DNA of 64,000 nt from positions 1 through 64,000 of the IMG/VR virus record IMGVR_UViG_3300017964_000010. One strand, given 5' to 3'. Source of the stretch: a virus. Made by a program: the position numbers and the translations under genes. The first letter of the stretch is position 1. Every line of letters begins with the position of its first letter. Positions 37,653 through 47,632 of this stretch are shown here, one piece after another. The notes beneath the pieces were generated by a model that ran no database searches, was not told where the DNA came from, and saw nothing but the letters and a program-made list of their open reading frames with translations.

Positions 37653-39494
37653 TTACAGTGCTACCTTGGTATCTTGTTCATTTTTTATTGGTTGCATTAC
37701 TAGTTTTGAAGTGTCTAATCTTAATACATAATTTCTAAGAGGTTTGATCATGCTTTGATCAATAGGTGTTGAAGTGAAAGATATATACGATTTACCACTT
37801 AAATTAGAAACCGGATTAAAACCATAAAGAGTTACACTACCCTTTTCATAATCATAATTACCTATATCTTCTTCAATAATAGTTCCGTTACTTGAAATAA
37901 CTTGTAATATATTAGAGTTTAATTTATTTTTAACTCTACAACTAATAGCATCATCACCATATGTAAATAAAGATGATTCTATACTATAATCCTCTGCTTC
38001 AGCAGGAATTAACATCACTGGAAAATATATATTGTAATTGTTGGCAGATCCTAAAGTCACATTAACTCTCTGTTGAATTTTAATATCCATTTTAGCAGAA
38101 AGTATGGCTCTGTTTATATCACTTACTTCTGTCAGAATTTCTGATCTACTAAATGATTTATTAAATGCATTTAAATTTGTTGAAAAATAATCCTTTAAAA
38201 AATTATAAATTGCAGTTTGAATTCCAGATCCCGTAACGTTTGTTAAACTTGGATCAAAATTAAAATTTCCAGTTATTTCTAAATAAGTTTCTTCTGGGTT
38301 AATAAATTTATTAGAAATTGACATAACAGAAAGCTGATCGGTAAAATTATTTTTTATACTATCTTCAGTTGATGTTTTTACCGTATCTGATGTACCGTCT
38401 TGATACTGAAGACTAATATACACTTTACCGTAATCAATAGGTATATTATCTTCACCTCCCCATACCACTACATCTTTTATAACAGGAAAATTTGAAAGAA
38501 TCATTGCTCTATAATCAGCTGCTGTTACTAGTCTTTTTTGAGTAGCAAATTGTAGAGGTGCTAACTTACGAATTGATTCTATACTTTCTTTTTCATAGCC
38601 CTCTGTTGAAGGAATTTGAGATTGAACTTGAACGGAATAATTAATTCCATCATAAGTAAAAAAATCTTTACTTTTAAATCCGCTACAGCCGTTTGCAGAA
38701 GTACCGCTGGAAGAAAAATATCTTACAACAACTTTACTTCCTATTGCCGGAGATTTACCAAAACTTTTTCCATCACCAAAATTAATTTCATAATATCCAT
38801 TTGGTGCTTCTTTTATATCAAAGAAAGTAGTAGTTGAATCAACCTTAAGTGCGGTATCTAAGAAATAATAAGAAGTATATTTTGTAGATGTAGGTGAATC
38901 ATAAACATCAACTGTTATTTTTCCCGTGTCAAGAGTTTCATCTGGAATTACATATATCTGATTTTCTGGTGTATCATCAACAATAAATGTTTTTGTTTTA
39001 TATTTTCCTTGAAAAATCTTTATCTGATTATTGTTATCATCGTCAACAAACTCATATAATCCTGAACCATTATCTGTTGCGGTATAATTTTTATCTGTTA
39101 TAAATGTAAAAGTATCATTTTCATTTTCAGCAGTAAAATTCCAACCCGAAGTTAGCGTTATACTTGTAGGTCTATTAACCACACCCGATAAATTTACATA
39201 TACACTTATAGCAGAAGAGGATGGTGTTCTTGATCTTGGTCTATAACCTAGAAGTTCTGCATGAGACACTACAGAAGAACGTAATTGTGCTGTATTTAAA
39301 AATGCTTCGTTAGTAGCAAAATTTGCAGTTAAACCATTAAAGTGTGTATTATATGCTAAAACATCTAATATATTTGAAAGACCTGAAGCTTCAAAATCAT
39401 AATCAGAAAATTCTGGTTGTTGAGCAAAATAAGTTTTTAAACTATTTCTTATATTGCCAAAATCTAAAGCCGTTGATGTAATATTTGTTGCCAT
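37653..39494 (-). CDS. 6: Baseplate wedge protein gp6-like (613 aa)
   Basis: Counterpart of T4 gp6 (660 aa) and of P2 gpJ-type proteins. The N-terminus has the diagnostic FSDYDFEASGLSNILDVLAY, THFNGLTANFATNEAFL, and ELLGYRPRSRTPSSS. The middle has INFGDGKSFGKSP and the C-terminal half carries EGYEKESIESIRKLAPL and RLVTAADYRAMI, both hallmarks of the J/gp6 family. gp6 forms the ring that holds the wedges together around the hub. The ATG overlaps the gp25 stop (TAATG), so the two are translated in a coupled way. Confidence 0.92.
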   Translation of the reverse strand: MATNITSTALDFGNIRNSLKTYFAQQPEFSDYDFEASGLSNILDVLAYNTHFNGLTANFATNEAFLNTAQLRSSVVSHAELLGYRPRSRTPSSSAISVYVNLSGVVNRPTSITLTSGWNFTAENENDTFTFITDKNYTATDNGSGLYEFVDDDNNNQIKIFQGKYKTKTFIVDDTPENQIYVIPDETLDTGKITVDVYDSPTSTKYTSYYFLDTALKVDSTTTFFDIKEAPNGYYEINFGDGKSFGKSPAIGSKVVVRYFSSSGTSANGCSGFKSKDFFTYDGINYSVQVQSQIPSTEGYEKESIESIRKLAPLQFATQKRLVTAADYRAMILSNFPVIKDVVVWGGEDNIPIDYGKVYISLQYQDGTSDTVKTSTEDSIKNNFTDQLSVMSISNKFINPEETYLEITGNFNFDPSLTNVTGSGIQTAIYNFLKDYFSTNLNAFNKSFSRSEILTEVSDINRAILSAKMDIKIQQRVNVTLGSANNYNIYFPVMLIPAEAEDYSIESSLFTYGDDAISCRVKNKLNSNILQVISSNGTIIEEDIGNYDYEKGSVTLYGFNPVSNLSGKSYISFTSTPIDQSMIKPLRNYVLRLDTSKLVMQPIKNEQDTKVAL

Positions 39495-39940
39495 TATCTC
39501 AACCTCGAAATTTCTGTTTCTAAAGTAATTATTTCATTTGTATTTAATATACGAAAAGTAATTGATATATCAAGAGAATTTGCATAGTCAACAAGCGAAC
39601 ATGATATATCGATTACTTCAGCTCTTGGTTCATAATTTTCAATAGCAAGTTTTATTCTTTGTTTTGTTTCAAATTCTGTAAATGGGTCTCCAAGTTCAAA
39701 AAGCATATCTCTAATATTAGCACCAAAAAAAGGAATAAAAGGTTTTTCATAGTGATTAGTAAGAATTAAATTCTTTACTGCCTGTTTTACCGCATTTGCG
39801 TCCGTTTTTTTAAATATATCACCATTTCTTCTTTTTTTAAATGATAAGTCAATATCAGAATAGTTACCCTTTCCAAGAGCCGTTATTTGTACTCCTGTAT
39901 CTAGTTTTCTATCTTCAATTGATAATGATCTTGTTGGCAT
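39494..39940 (-). CDS. 25: Baseplate wedge protein gp25 (148 aa)
   Basis: GPW/gp25 family. The family core is visible: ADANAVKQAVKNLILTNHYE, KPFIPFFGANIRDMLFELGD and the C-terminal IRLAIENYEPR-like helix (here IKLAIENYEPRAEVIDI). The length is close to T4's 132 residues. In T4, gp25 connects the gp6/gp7 wedge core to the sheath initiator position. A perfect late promoter lies 24-31 bp upstream, making this the first gene of a wedge transcript (25, 6, 7, 8). Confidence 0.93.
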   Translation of the reverse strand: MPTRSLSIEDRKLDTGVQITALGKGNYSDIDLSFKKRRNGDIFKKTDANAVKQAVKNLILTNHYEKPFIPFFGANIRDMLFELGDPFTEFETKQRIKLAIENYEPRAEVIDISCSLVDYANSLDISITFRILNTNEIITLETEISRLR

Positions 39941-39963
39941 GTTTTTCTCTTATTTTATTGTAT

Positions 39964-39971
39964 TATTTATA
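39964..39971 (-). promoter_or_regulatory. T4-type late promoter (TATAAATA)
   Basis: Perfect TATAAATA on the minus strand in the 37-bp gap between the needle protein gene and gp25, 24-31 bp before the gp25 start. Confidence 0.7.
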
Positions 39972-39977
39972 ATGGTT

Positions 39978-41993
39978 TTACGTGCTTAATATTTCAACCA
40001 AATCTGTTGCTGTTTGAACGGTCCCATTATAAACAGTTTCAACACTTCTATTAAAGTACGCTGTATAATTTTCTGGCATTGATGGCATATTTACCACCAT
40101 TTGAGAATTTAAAGAGCCGTTAGGGTTGTAATTATCATAATATAAACTTATTTTTTCATAATCACTATTATCTTTTAGATATACTGCAAAGTCAAATATT
40201 TTATCATTTGCTATATTACCTGTAGTAGAATCATAGATTTCATAAGCTACAGATCTTCCGTTTTCGGCTAATTTTTTAGGAGAACCGTCTGATAAAGTTT
40301 CTTTAGGTCCTTTCTTATAAAGACCCTCTGCAACTACTAAATCATATCCTTCAAATTTTTTCAATTGATTAAAGGTATTAATTATATTTGCTTGTGGGTA
40401 TAAATTTCTTGCTATAATTTTTCTTTCTTCTGAACTTTTTGTATGATCAAAATTTACTGGATCTTTATCTGATGCCACAAATTTAGAAATAGGAACACCT
40501 TTTGCAAGATGTGTTTGCATTGTAATATCTCTTTGATTATTAGGGTCAAAGTTTTGATCAACAGCAATTGTTCTTTCTACTCCACGTGAAGAAGATTCCC
40601 TTAAAGTAAACTTTTTAGTCGCTGCTTGTAATTGTCTATTTCCTATTTCTTCTACACCGGATCTTGCGGTCTGAGACATACTTTTTATACGTCCTGTACT
40701 TCCGGGTGCAAGTGATGCATAAGCCGGATTTAAAACACCATTTGCAATTTGACTTTCTACAAATTTTTCATTTTTAAGATTATTTGGTTCTTTTAATTTT
40801 GATCTTATTTGTCCAGTATTCAATTTTTTATCTGTTATACCATCAGAGTTTTTGGTTTGATCAATACCGTCATTAATTGCAGAATCTCTATCAATTCTTA
40901 CTTGTCTTATTCCTTGATCGCAGTCAGAACAATGGGAATCTAATATATCTTTTGTTGGTTTATATTTTTTCCCTTGTGCCACAGGATCTTCTATACTATG
41001 GGCTGTAGTATTTACACTTCCACCATGTGAAGCACCAAGTGCTGCGGTCCCAGCTTTTACTGCCCCTTTTGCTGTACCATTTAAATCTCCATGAAATACT
41101 TTTGCTTTCATAGTTTTCTTTGCTTCTACTTCACTTGCATGTAGTGTTCTATCAACATAACTATTCTGAGCAAACATTGTTATATTATCACCACCAATAG
41201 TACCTTCATCTCCAAAGACTGATAGATTATTGGCTGCAACATTAACGTCAACAGATGTCATATTCATCTGAGTTTCAGAAGTTATAAATGTATCACCACT
41301 GTGGGCATATTCTGCAACACCGTCAACTTCATTAAAATATGTGCCTTTAGTATGAGAACTAAAACCATTTAAACAAACATTGGAAACTTTTTGTAAAACA
41401 GTAGATGATCTTGTTTTTTGTATAACTTCGTTAAACGCTCCAACAATATGTTTACGATAATTTCTTACTACATTTAAGATATGATTACCGCCAACTTTTA
41501 CATTATAATCACCTTTTACATCTAAGTTATAATCACCATGAACTGTAAGATTTAAATTTCCATAATAAACAATTTCTCCGTTACCGCCAACTTTAAGAAT
41601 CCTTTCTTGACGACAGAACTCTGCTTTCTTTCCTGTATTGCTTATAAAAATACTACCATCTGGAGAAATTTCAATTCCGTGACCATCTTTATGTTTTATA
41701 AGTATTCTTTCGCCGCCGGGAGTATCATTAACTTCAATTACATGACCAGAAGTAGATTCACTAACTTGATTTAATGGGTATATTGCTTTAGGATGATTTC
41801 TAGGATTATCTTTTAGTTTAAAAACTTTTTTTCCTCTGGCTGCTTTATTTACTGATGGTTCTCCAGCATATTCTTTTTTAGGATACTTACCTTCAGGATC
41901 GGCAAATCCATCAGAGGGCACTCCTTCGTTTACAACCTGAGATTTCCCTTGATAAGCAATTCTATCTTGTACTGTATCATTTTCTGTAGTCAT
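39978..41993 (-). CDS. Puncturing-needle beta-helix protein, gp5 C-terminal-like (671 aa)
   Basis: Residues ~85-215 carry gp5/VgrG-type octad repeats that build the triangular beta-helix needle: GHGIEISPDGSIFISN, LNLTVHGDYNLDVKGDYNVK, VGGNHILNV. This matches the C-terminal third of T4 gp5 but is a separate gene here. Residues ~340-671 are of unknown function, with a CSDC pair near residue 355. The N-terminus (~1-80) is polar and may bind the hub. Two genes back lies the OB-lysozyme half of gp5, so the puncturing tip is probably assembled from separate chains. Spacing to the amidase gene is 10 bp. Confidence 0.82.
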   Translation of the reverse strand: MTTENDTVQDRIAYQGKSQVVNEGVPSDGFADPEGKYPKKEYAGEPSVNKAARGKKVFKLKDNPRNHPKAIYPLNQVSESTSGHVIEVNDTPGGERILIKHKDGHGIEISPDGSIFISNTGKKAEFCRQERILKVGGNGEIVYYGNLNLTVHGDYNLDVKGDYNVKVGGNHILNVVRNYRKHIVGAFNEVIQKTRSSTVLQKVSNVCLNGFSSHTKGTYFNEVDGVAEYAHSGDTFITSETQMNMTSVDVNVAANNLSVFGDEGTIGGDNITMFAQNSYVDRTLHASEVEAKKTMKAKVFHGDLNGTAKGAVKAGTAALGASHGGSVNTTAHSIEDPVAQGKKYKPTKDILDSHCSDCDQGIRQVRIDRDSAINDGIDQTKNSDGITDKKLNTGQIRSKLKEPNNLKNEKFVESQIANGVLNPAYASLAPGSTGRIKSMSQTARSGVEEIGNRQLQAATKKFTLRESSSRGVERTIAVDQNFDPNNQRDITMQTHLAKGVPISKFVASDKDPVNFDHTKSSEERKIIARNLYPQANIINTFNQLKKFEGYDLVVAEGLYKKGPKETLSDGSPKKLAENGRSVAYEIYDSTTGNIANDKIFDFAVYLKDNSDYEKISLYYDNYNPNGSLNSQMVVNMPSMPENYTAYFNRSVETVYNGTVQTATDLVEILST

Positions 41994-42003
41994 GATTTAT
42001 CCT

Positions 42004-43548
42004 TTACGAGGGCGTTGCTTTTGAGTTATTTGCTCCTACCAACTGTGCAGGAGATAATGGTGGTGCTGAACCACTTGAAGATTTATTTGTTTTATTAAAT
42101 TTTGAAAGAATATATTGTTTCATACTAATTCCAGGATCAACTTTTGTTGGATCTGTTTCATTATGACCCCAAACTTGTCCGCCAGGCCAGACAACATAAA
42201 ATGCTCTAAGAAACTGATTTAAACTATTCCATTGACTTGAAGTAATAGATTCTGCACTTATAAAATTATTCGGAGTAGGATTATTACTATTACAGTTATA
42301 TCCTCCTATCATAGAAATCCCTATACTATACTTATTATGTCCATTTGCTTTTGCATGAGCACCCATCATATTTAAAGGTCGCCCTCTTTGAATAGAACCG
42401 TCCTTTTTTATAATATAATGATATGATATACCTCTACCAAAACCTCTATCTATAGCAATATTATGACACTCTTCAGAACCAACATTTCCCTGATTGTTAA
42501 AGTGTGCAGACCAGTGTACAACTACTTCTGTTATTTCTCTACTAGCACCTCTAAAATCAGCAATTAATTCTTCAAAACTATCTACAAATTTAAATTCATA
42601 TGGATATGATCCACCTTTAGTGATTCTAGTATTTTCAGGATAATTCTGTTCATTAGAATTTAATCTTTCTACCTTAACTGTTGGAGGAAGTAGTTTTGAA
42701 AATTCGTCTGTAGATGATGGAACTCCACTAACTACATTTGATAATGAAGGATCTATTTTATAAACATCTTTAAAAATTTTATCACGTTCAGTAGCAGATA
42801 AATTACTACCGCTAAGAGCATTTTCTACTATCTGTGCAGCTTTTTCTTTATTTCCTAATAGTATTTCTTGTAATACACTTTTTAAAACATTTTCTTTTAA
42901 TAAGCCTCTTGTAATAGTAGTTAATTCATTTCTTAATACATCTGTTCCTAATAGTAACAAATTATTTAATAAGCCGCCTTCAAAATTATTAATTGATCCC
43001 AATTTTGATAATAGTTGAGAAAAAAGTGCATTTCCAAATAAATTATTATTACCTTGAGTTTTTTTAATATTTTGAACAACTTCTCCTGTAGGTTCTGTAG
43101 TAAAATTGTTCATTAAAGATTGACTAGGTTCATTTCCCGTAATAGATTGAATATTATTAAATATGGAAAGAGGTGTTGAAGCAATAACGTGAGATTTTAG
43201 TTTACCGGAAACAGGAGACTTTCCTGTTATTGCTTCTAATGGTCTAACATTTGTTGGAGTGGTTTCAAAATCACTATTAAATCCTTGTATTGGATTTTTT
43301 AATCTTACCGGACCAACATCTTCTATATTATCTGGATCAGATTTGTCATTTAGTGTTACTAAAGATTCTATATTACCTACATTCGAGTTTGCATTTTTTG
43401 CTACAACACCATTTCTAACAGAAGAGATTATATTTGCAGCACTTTTTATATCTTGTGTTACATCATCAATATTAGTCTGTTTTTTAAGACTATTAAGAAT
43501 GTTATTAAAACCGTCTTTATCTATTGAATTTTTTAAAAAAGATGACAT
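42004..43548 (-). CDS. Baseplate hub protein with N-acetylmuramoyl-L-alanine amidase domain (514 aa)
   Basis: Residues ~1-320 are helical and Asn/Ser-rich, unrecognised. Residues ~330-485 are an Amidase_2/PGRP-type zinc amidase: VVVHWSAH (first Zn His), the SYHYIIKKDGSIQRGRP strand pair, GAHAKANGHNKYSIGI, VWGHNET (second Zn His) and TKVDPG (third ligand Asp). The fold cleaves the MurNAc-L-Ala bond of peptidoglycan. It sits between the gp5-like lysozyme (17 bp) and the needle gene (10 bp), so it probably acts at the tail tip during DNA entry rather than in lysis. Ends in a Ser/Pro/Ala-rich tail. Confidence 0.87.
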   Translation of the reverse strand: MSSFLKNSIDKDGFNNILNSLKKQTNIDDVTQDIKSAANIISSVRNGVVAKNANSNVGNIESLVTLNDKSDPDNIEDVGPVRLKNPIQGFNSDFETTPTNVRPLEAITGKSPVSGKLKSHVIASTPLSIFNNIQSITGNEPSQSLMNNFTTEPTGEVVQNIKKTQGNNNLFGNALFSQLLSKLGSINNFEGGLLNNLLLLGTDVLRNELTTITRGLLKENVLKSVLQEILLGNKEKAAQIVENALSGSNLSATERDKIFKDVYKIDPSLSNVVSGVPSSTDEFSKLLPPTVKVERLNSNEQNYPENTRITKGGSYPYEFKFVDSFEELIADFRGASREITEVVVHWSAHFNNQGNVGSEECHNIAIDRGFGRGISYHYIIKKDGSIQRGRPLNMMGAHAKANGHNKYSIGISMIGGYNCNSNNPTPNNFISAESITSSQWNSLNQFLRAFYVVWPGGQVWGHNETDPTKVDPGISMKQYILSKFNKTNKSSSGSAPPLSPAQLVGANNSKATPS

Positions 43549-43565
43549 AAATTAAACTCCATAAA

Positions 43566-44435
43566 TTAACCATATGTTTCAAAAACTTTTTGTGCATAAT
43601 TATATCTTTTTTGAAAAGTACCTGGCTGTGGTCTTTCAAATAACTCTTCAAAAATTCTTGTCGATTCTGAAACACTACCTGCACCTGTTAATTCTCCGTA
43701 ACCTAAATATGGTTTTGTTTCCAATTCGTGCATTAAAAAATTTAATTGGCCTTCAAGAGACGAATACTCTACACCGTTTTTACTTGAAAAATCTTTTAAC
43801 TCATCATATCTACTACCTCTCCATTGTGCTAATCCATATGCAGGCTTACCAAGATCATTTGGATTTAAAGTATCTGGTTCTAACCCAGATTCAGCATAAA
43901 GATTGCCTATAACTCCAGCAGCTTGTTCATCTGTGAGACCTTCACCTTTTAAGTAATTAAATATTTTTTCAGCATTGGAACCACCTTTTAAATTTGATGT
44001 ATCAATTTCTCTGCCTTCTTCATCTTTACCATCTTCAACATCGGTATCTTGATCTTTATCATCTGCCGGAGTGTCTCCACTTCCACCACTATTATTTTTA
44101 TTTGTATTTCTTTCAATATGATGAATAGGACCTATAATTATTGGCAATTGAGAACTAAAACCGTCCATAAAAAATCCAAAAACTTGAGCACCATTTTGAA
44201 TTTGAGGCATTTTTCCTATACCAGATATTCCGCCTTCGGTTGATGGTAGTACAACTTGGGCCCAAGGTAAATCATTAACACTTGTCTGACCCCCGTTATG
44301 TATCCCTCTTATACGTACCTTTAATCTACCTAACTTAAGAGGATCTTTATTATCTACAATAATGCCAATAAACCATCTAAAATGGTCACCATAATAATCT
44401 TCCTGTAAAGTTTTTAATTCATTAACTGTTTTCAT
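43566..44435 (-). CDS. 5: gp5-like baseplate hub: OB-fold plus tail lysozyme (289 aa)
   Basis: Residues ~15-115 match the N-terminal OB domain of gp5-type hub proteins (FRWFIGIIVDNKDPLKLGRL, KVRIRGIHN, DLPWAQVVLPSTEGGISG, GAQVFGFFMDG). An acidic linker follows (~115-150). Residues ~153-285 form a tail-lysozyme domain (NLYAESGLEPDTLNPND, YGLAQWRGSRYDEL, FLMHEL), with Glu of YAESG the likely catalytic acid. T4 gp5 instead uses a GH24 lysozyme and continues into the needle. Here the protein stops after the lysozyme. The 4-bp overlap with the gp27-like gene fits the hub assembly. Confidence 0.87.
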   Translation of the reverse strand: MKTVNELKTLQEDYYGDHFRWFIGIIVDNKDPLKLGRLKVRIRGIHNGGQTSVNDLPWAQVVLPSTEGGISGIGKMPQIQNGAQVFGFFMDGFSSQLPIIIGPIHHIERNTNKNNSGGSGDTPADDKDQDTDVEDGKDEEGREIDTSNLKGGSNAEKIFNYLKGEGLTDEQAAGVIGNLYAESGLEPDTLNPNDLGKPAYGLAQWRGSRYDELKDFSSKNGVEYSSLEGQLNFLMHELETKPYLGYGELTGAGSVSESTRIFEELFERPQPGTFQKRYNYAQKVFETYG

Positions 44436-45784
44436 GCTGTTAAGGTACCATTTGTTGTAGGTTTATATCCTAATTTAGCACAAGAAATTACAGAGTTATA
44501 AACATTCTCTTGAAATACATGTCTGGTTGCATATATCATATATGTACCACTTTTTTTCTTATCTAAATTATTATTAGGATCAGATTGTGATGTATCTGAT
44601 ATATTAGCATTAAATGCTATATTAATTAAATTTCCAATAGATTTATTTACTCCGTTCTGTAAAAAGTTTCTACCGGGCACTGATATATCTATAGATGATT
44701 TATGTAAGAAGTGTCTAAGAGACTTTGTTTTTGCTTTAAACATATGCGATGAAACACCAGATGCTTCATAATAATTTAAAGAGCCGTCTTCAAAAGTTAG
44801 TGTTGGTGTTATTTGTGTTATCTCGCTTGTATCATAATCGTGCATTGGTCCGCCGGGAAATTGTGTTACTCCATCATATATCGGTCTCTGTTGTGCTGGC
44901 GGATAAGGAATACTGGAAAATATTTCTTGTGCATTAATTCTTGCAGTATAAGGTTTATTTTTAATTGTATCTAAAAATGTATAAGTTGAACCAGTTAACC
45001 CTTTTCTTGCCATCATTAACTGATCTTCAAGATTAGAATATTTAAAATCACGAATTGCATAATACTGTCTAGGATCTAGTGTTTCAAATCCAGAACCTAT
45101 TGGTTGTGAAAAAGTATATGCATAGGTATTATTATTTAAAGGTGTTGCATTTAAAATTGTTTCTAAATCCATAAGTCTAAGATTATCATCACATATTGTT
45201 GAAAATAAAAAATATGGTAATCCTGATGTTGTAGATGCTCTATCTTTAATCCAATTAGCTGCACCAATAGGAGTCATGTTTGGCACTACTACTTTAATAC
45301 TACCATCTACATTTTCATTTCCAGCCATTAGAACAGATCTTCCTAAATTTTCACTTATGATGCTACTAATTATTGAACTTGGTGTTCCACTATAAGCTTT
45401 TTGAACACGAATCATTCTCGAATAATAGCCAATATCTTCTATTAAAGCAATAGAATCAAGTTCTGTATTATCATTTGTTTTTACAGCTCTTAAAACTTCT
45501 GTTATTATAAATTTTTTTGTAATCGAAAATTCGTCTCCATCTAGCGAAGTTGAAATTTCAATTGTAACTAATTCTGTACCAGAAATTTCTGCTGTTTCTA
45601 ATATTCTTGATGTATCAGCAAATACAATTTGTGCAGTTAAATACGGTTTATCTACATGTTCGTAAATATTAACTTCATTGATAACAGAGTTTATTATAAA
45701 ACTTGCATTGAGTTCTTGTTTTTCTATTTCAATTTTTCTGATAATAAACTCTGCATTGAGTTCTTGATTTGATTTTTCATTCAT
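44432..45784 (-). CDS. 27: Baseplate hub protein gp27-like (450 aa)
   Basis: Gp27/GPD-type hub. The N-terminal half has the domain pattern EVNIYEHVDKPYLTAQIVFAD and ELVTIEISTSLD, TKKFIITEVLR, typical of the tube-like domains of the trimeric hub. Residues ~170-210 (VVVPNMTPIGAANWIKDRA, YFLFS) are the usual central landmark, and the end (SGTYMIYATRHVFQ, YNSVISCAKLG) matches the hub C-terminal strand. It binds the gp5 OB domain, whose gene overlaps it by 4 bp. gp53 lies on the other side with a 1-bp overlap. Length is close to T4 gp27 (391 aa). Confidence 0.85.
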   Translation of the reverse strand: MNEKSNQELNAEFIIRKIEIEKQELNASFIINSVINEVNIYEHVDKPYLTAQIVFADTSRILETAEISGTELVTIEISTSLDGDEFSITKKFIITEVLRAVKTNDNTELDSIALIEDIGYYSRMIRVQKAYSGTPSSIISSIISENLGRSVLMAGNENVDGSIKVVVPNMTPIGAANWIKDRASTTSGLPYFLFSTICDDNLRLMDLETILNATPLNNNTYAYTFSQPIGSGFETLDPRQYYAIRDFKYSNLEDQLMMARKGLTGSTYTFLDTIKNKPYTARINAQEIFSSIPYPPAQQRPIYDGVTQFPGGPMHDYDTSEITQITPTLTFEDGSLNYYEASGVSSHMFKAKTKSLRHFLHKSSIDISVPGRNFLQNGVNKSIGNLINIAFNANISDTSQSDPNNNLDKKKSGTYMIYATRHVFQENVYNSVISCAKLGYKPTTNGTLTA

Positions 45785-46524
45785 TATCTATTCTCTCGAA
45801 GAGTCTTTTTATAAGAAGAAAATACAGATGATACAATTTCGGGTTTAAATATTTTTATCTTTTTGTTTATATCATTCTGTTCTTTATAATGATCAAGATT
45901 GGTTACTGCTGTTAAATTAGAACCCGGACCAATAGTAGGATCAATATCAACAATGCCTTCAGTATCTTTATAGTGTCTAACTGCATTATATTCAACGGTA
46001 GATGAGTGAACAGTAATAAATTTACCAGATTGTAGTCCGACAAGCTTTACCATTTCTCCATCAATGTAATTTAAAGAACCTGGAACGGTAAAGGTCCCTA
46101 TATTTGAATTAGTCTTGATTACTCTTGTCACAATTTCTTCTTGGTTTGAATCATTTCTGGTAGTAGTAACCAAATCGCCTACTCGAAATTTATCATAAAA
46201 ATAATCTCTTGTTGTAATAGTTGTATTAGTGTATTTCTTTTTTACATATGCTTCTAAACTTTTAAGAGATCTTGGCCAACCACTTTCTTTTAATTTATCA
46301 TTAAGTAAAAAGAAAGTCCAGTAATAATCTGTAGTACCGTATAACATTTGAGAAACCTGATCTGGTCTTTCACCATCGTATAAATTATAAAAAGTATATG
46401 CAGTTGTATTGTCTTTAAGTTTGTCAATTATATCAATATACAAAGACAAATTTTGAATAATATTGTAATCTTTTTCATTGCCAAATTTATAATTTACTGT
46501 TGGAAATCCTGAAAAAAAAGTCAT
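45784..46524 (-). CDS. 53: Baseplate wedge protein gp53 (246 aa)
   Basis: Matches the gp53 wedge family. The N-terminus has FPTVNYKFGN and NIIQNLSLYIDIIDKLKDNT, then AYTFYNLYDGERPDQVSQML and YGTTDYYWTFFLLND, the strongest family signature. T4 gp53 (196 aa) binds gp6 and gp27-gp5 and contains a LysM-like fold. Here the C-terminal 90 residues are extra. It sits three bases from gp48 and overlaps the hub gene by one base (TAATG). Confidence 0.9.
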   Translation of the reverse strand: MTFFSGFPTVNYKFGNEKDYNIIQNLSLYIDIIDKLKDNTTAYTFYNLYDGERPDQVSQMLYGTTDYYWTFFLLNDKLKESGWPRSLKSLEAYVKKKYTNTTITTRDYFYDKFRVGDLVTTTRNDSNQEEIVTRVIKTNSNIGTFTVPGSLNYIDGEMVKLVGLQSGKFITVHSSTVEYNAVRHYKDTEGIVDIDPTIGPGSNLTAVTNLDHYKEQNDINKKIKIFKPEIVSSVFSSYKKTLRENR

Positions 46525-46527
46525 ATC

Positions 46528-47613
46528 TTATCTTGCCCCTGCTTCTCTACCAGTGTAACCATCATAATAAGGATTGTCTGCTCCACCATATCTATCTGCC
46601 TTTGCTGACATTCCTGCCATTGCATCAGATTTATTTAAAGTAAATTCTTCAGCAAACGATACTGTAATATTTGTCTCATTAAATTTACCGTCTTTATAAA
46701 AACCACCAGTAGTATTATATGAAGCTGAAAAAGATCTGAGATACATATGTTTAAAACTTAAATTAGGATTTGTTTCAGATAAGTCTATATAAGTTCCTGT
46801 TCCTGTAGGATTTCCATTTACATCTAAATTAGGTTGAAAATACATCAATTTTATTTCAAATAAATTTGGAAACTTATAACCAGCGTCTATGGTAGAACCT
46901 CCAGTACCCTCTAACTTAATAACCTCGGGATAAAGATTTGTTCTAAAAAATGATACAATATTTTGAATAGCAACTTGTTCTGATTGACTTGTTGGAACCA
47001 TTTTAAAGTCAAAAGAAAACTCACGTATATTAACTGCTCTAAAAATCATTCTAGTATTAGGATTAGGTGTTACTCTTAAAGACCCTCTTACAGCATCTGT
47101 TCCAGGACCAGGCAATCCAGCTGCAAGTCTGCTGGCTGCAAGAGATGCTCCAGGACCACTTAAATTTCCTTTTATTGTATCAACAATACTACCAACACCT
47201 TCTTGAAGGGCACCGCCGAGTGAATTTAGTATTCCCGAACCAGCATCCATCCCTCTTGAAATACCTTCACCAAGAATACCAAGATTAGCGGCTTCAATAC
47301 TAACACCATCTTGAATAGTAACTGGTGTCGGCATGTATAAAGCAACAGATTCATTACCTCTTGAGGAAGTAGCACCAGATATTGCAGAATTAGTAAAATC
47401 TGAAAATGTATTACTTAAAGCATTTTCGAGTTCACCAAATAGGCCGTCACTTGATGCTTGAGTTTCATTATTACTTGTACTAACTCTAGCCGAATAAGTG
47501 GGCCCGTGCTTAATAATCGGAGTAAACTTTATATAAGCTTTATATTTGTCTGCATTATCTATAGGAAATATATGTGTTATTCCCGCACCACCCATATTTG
47601 TATAATCTACCAT
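46528..47613 (-). CDS. 48: Baseplate tail-tube cap gp48-like (361 aa)
   Basis: Length and order fit T4 gp48 (364 aa). The C-terminal half carries the tube-related core: RMIFRAVNIREFSFDFKMVP, TSQSEQVAIQNIVSFFRTNL, PNLFEIKLMYFQPN and LRSFSASYNTTGG. Residues ~90-175 are a Gly/Ser/Ala-rich linker. gp48 caps the baseplate hub and starts tube growth, usually with gp54. It is the first gene of the minus-strand baseplate transcript, and a perfect late promoter lies 35 bp upstream in a region that also fires rightward to gp4. Confidence 0.83.
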   Translation of the reverse strand: MVDYTNMGGAGITHIFPIDNADKYKAYIKFTPIIKHGPTYSARVSTSNNETQASSDGLFGELENALSNTFSDFTNSAISGATSSRGNESVALYMPTPVTIQDGVSIEAANLGILGEGISRGMDAGSGILNSLGGALQEGVGSIVDTIKGNLSGPGASLAASRLAAGLPGPGTDAVRGSLRVTPNPNTRMIFRAVNIREFSFDFKMVPTSQSEQVAIQNIVSFFRTNLYPEVIKLEGTGGSTIDAGYKFPNLFEIKLMYFQPNLDVNGNPTGTGTYIDLSETNPNLSFKHMYLRSFSASYNTTGGFYKDGKFNETNITVSFAEEFTLNKSDAMAGMSAKADRYGGADNPYYDGYTGREAGAR

Positions 47614-47624
47614 TCAAAGTCCTT

Positions 47625-47632
47625 AATAAATA
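47625..47632 (+). promoter_or_regulatory. Rightward late promoter (AATAAATA) for the gp4-tape measure genes
   Basis: Plus-strand AATAAATA, one mismatch to the T4 late consensus, 43 bp before the gp4 ATG. It is half of a divergent pair with the leftward octamer at 47648-47655. Confidence 0.5.
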
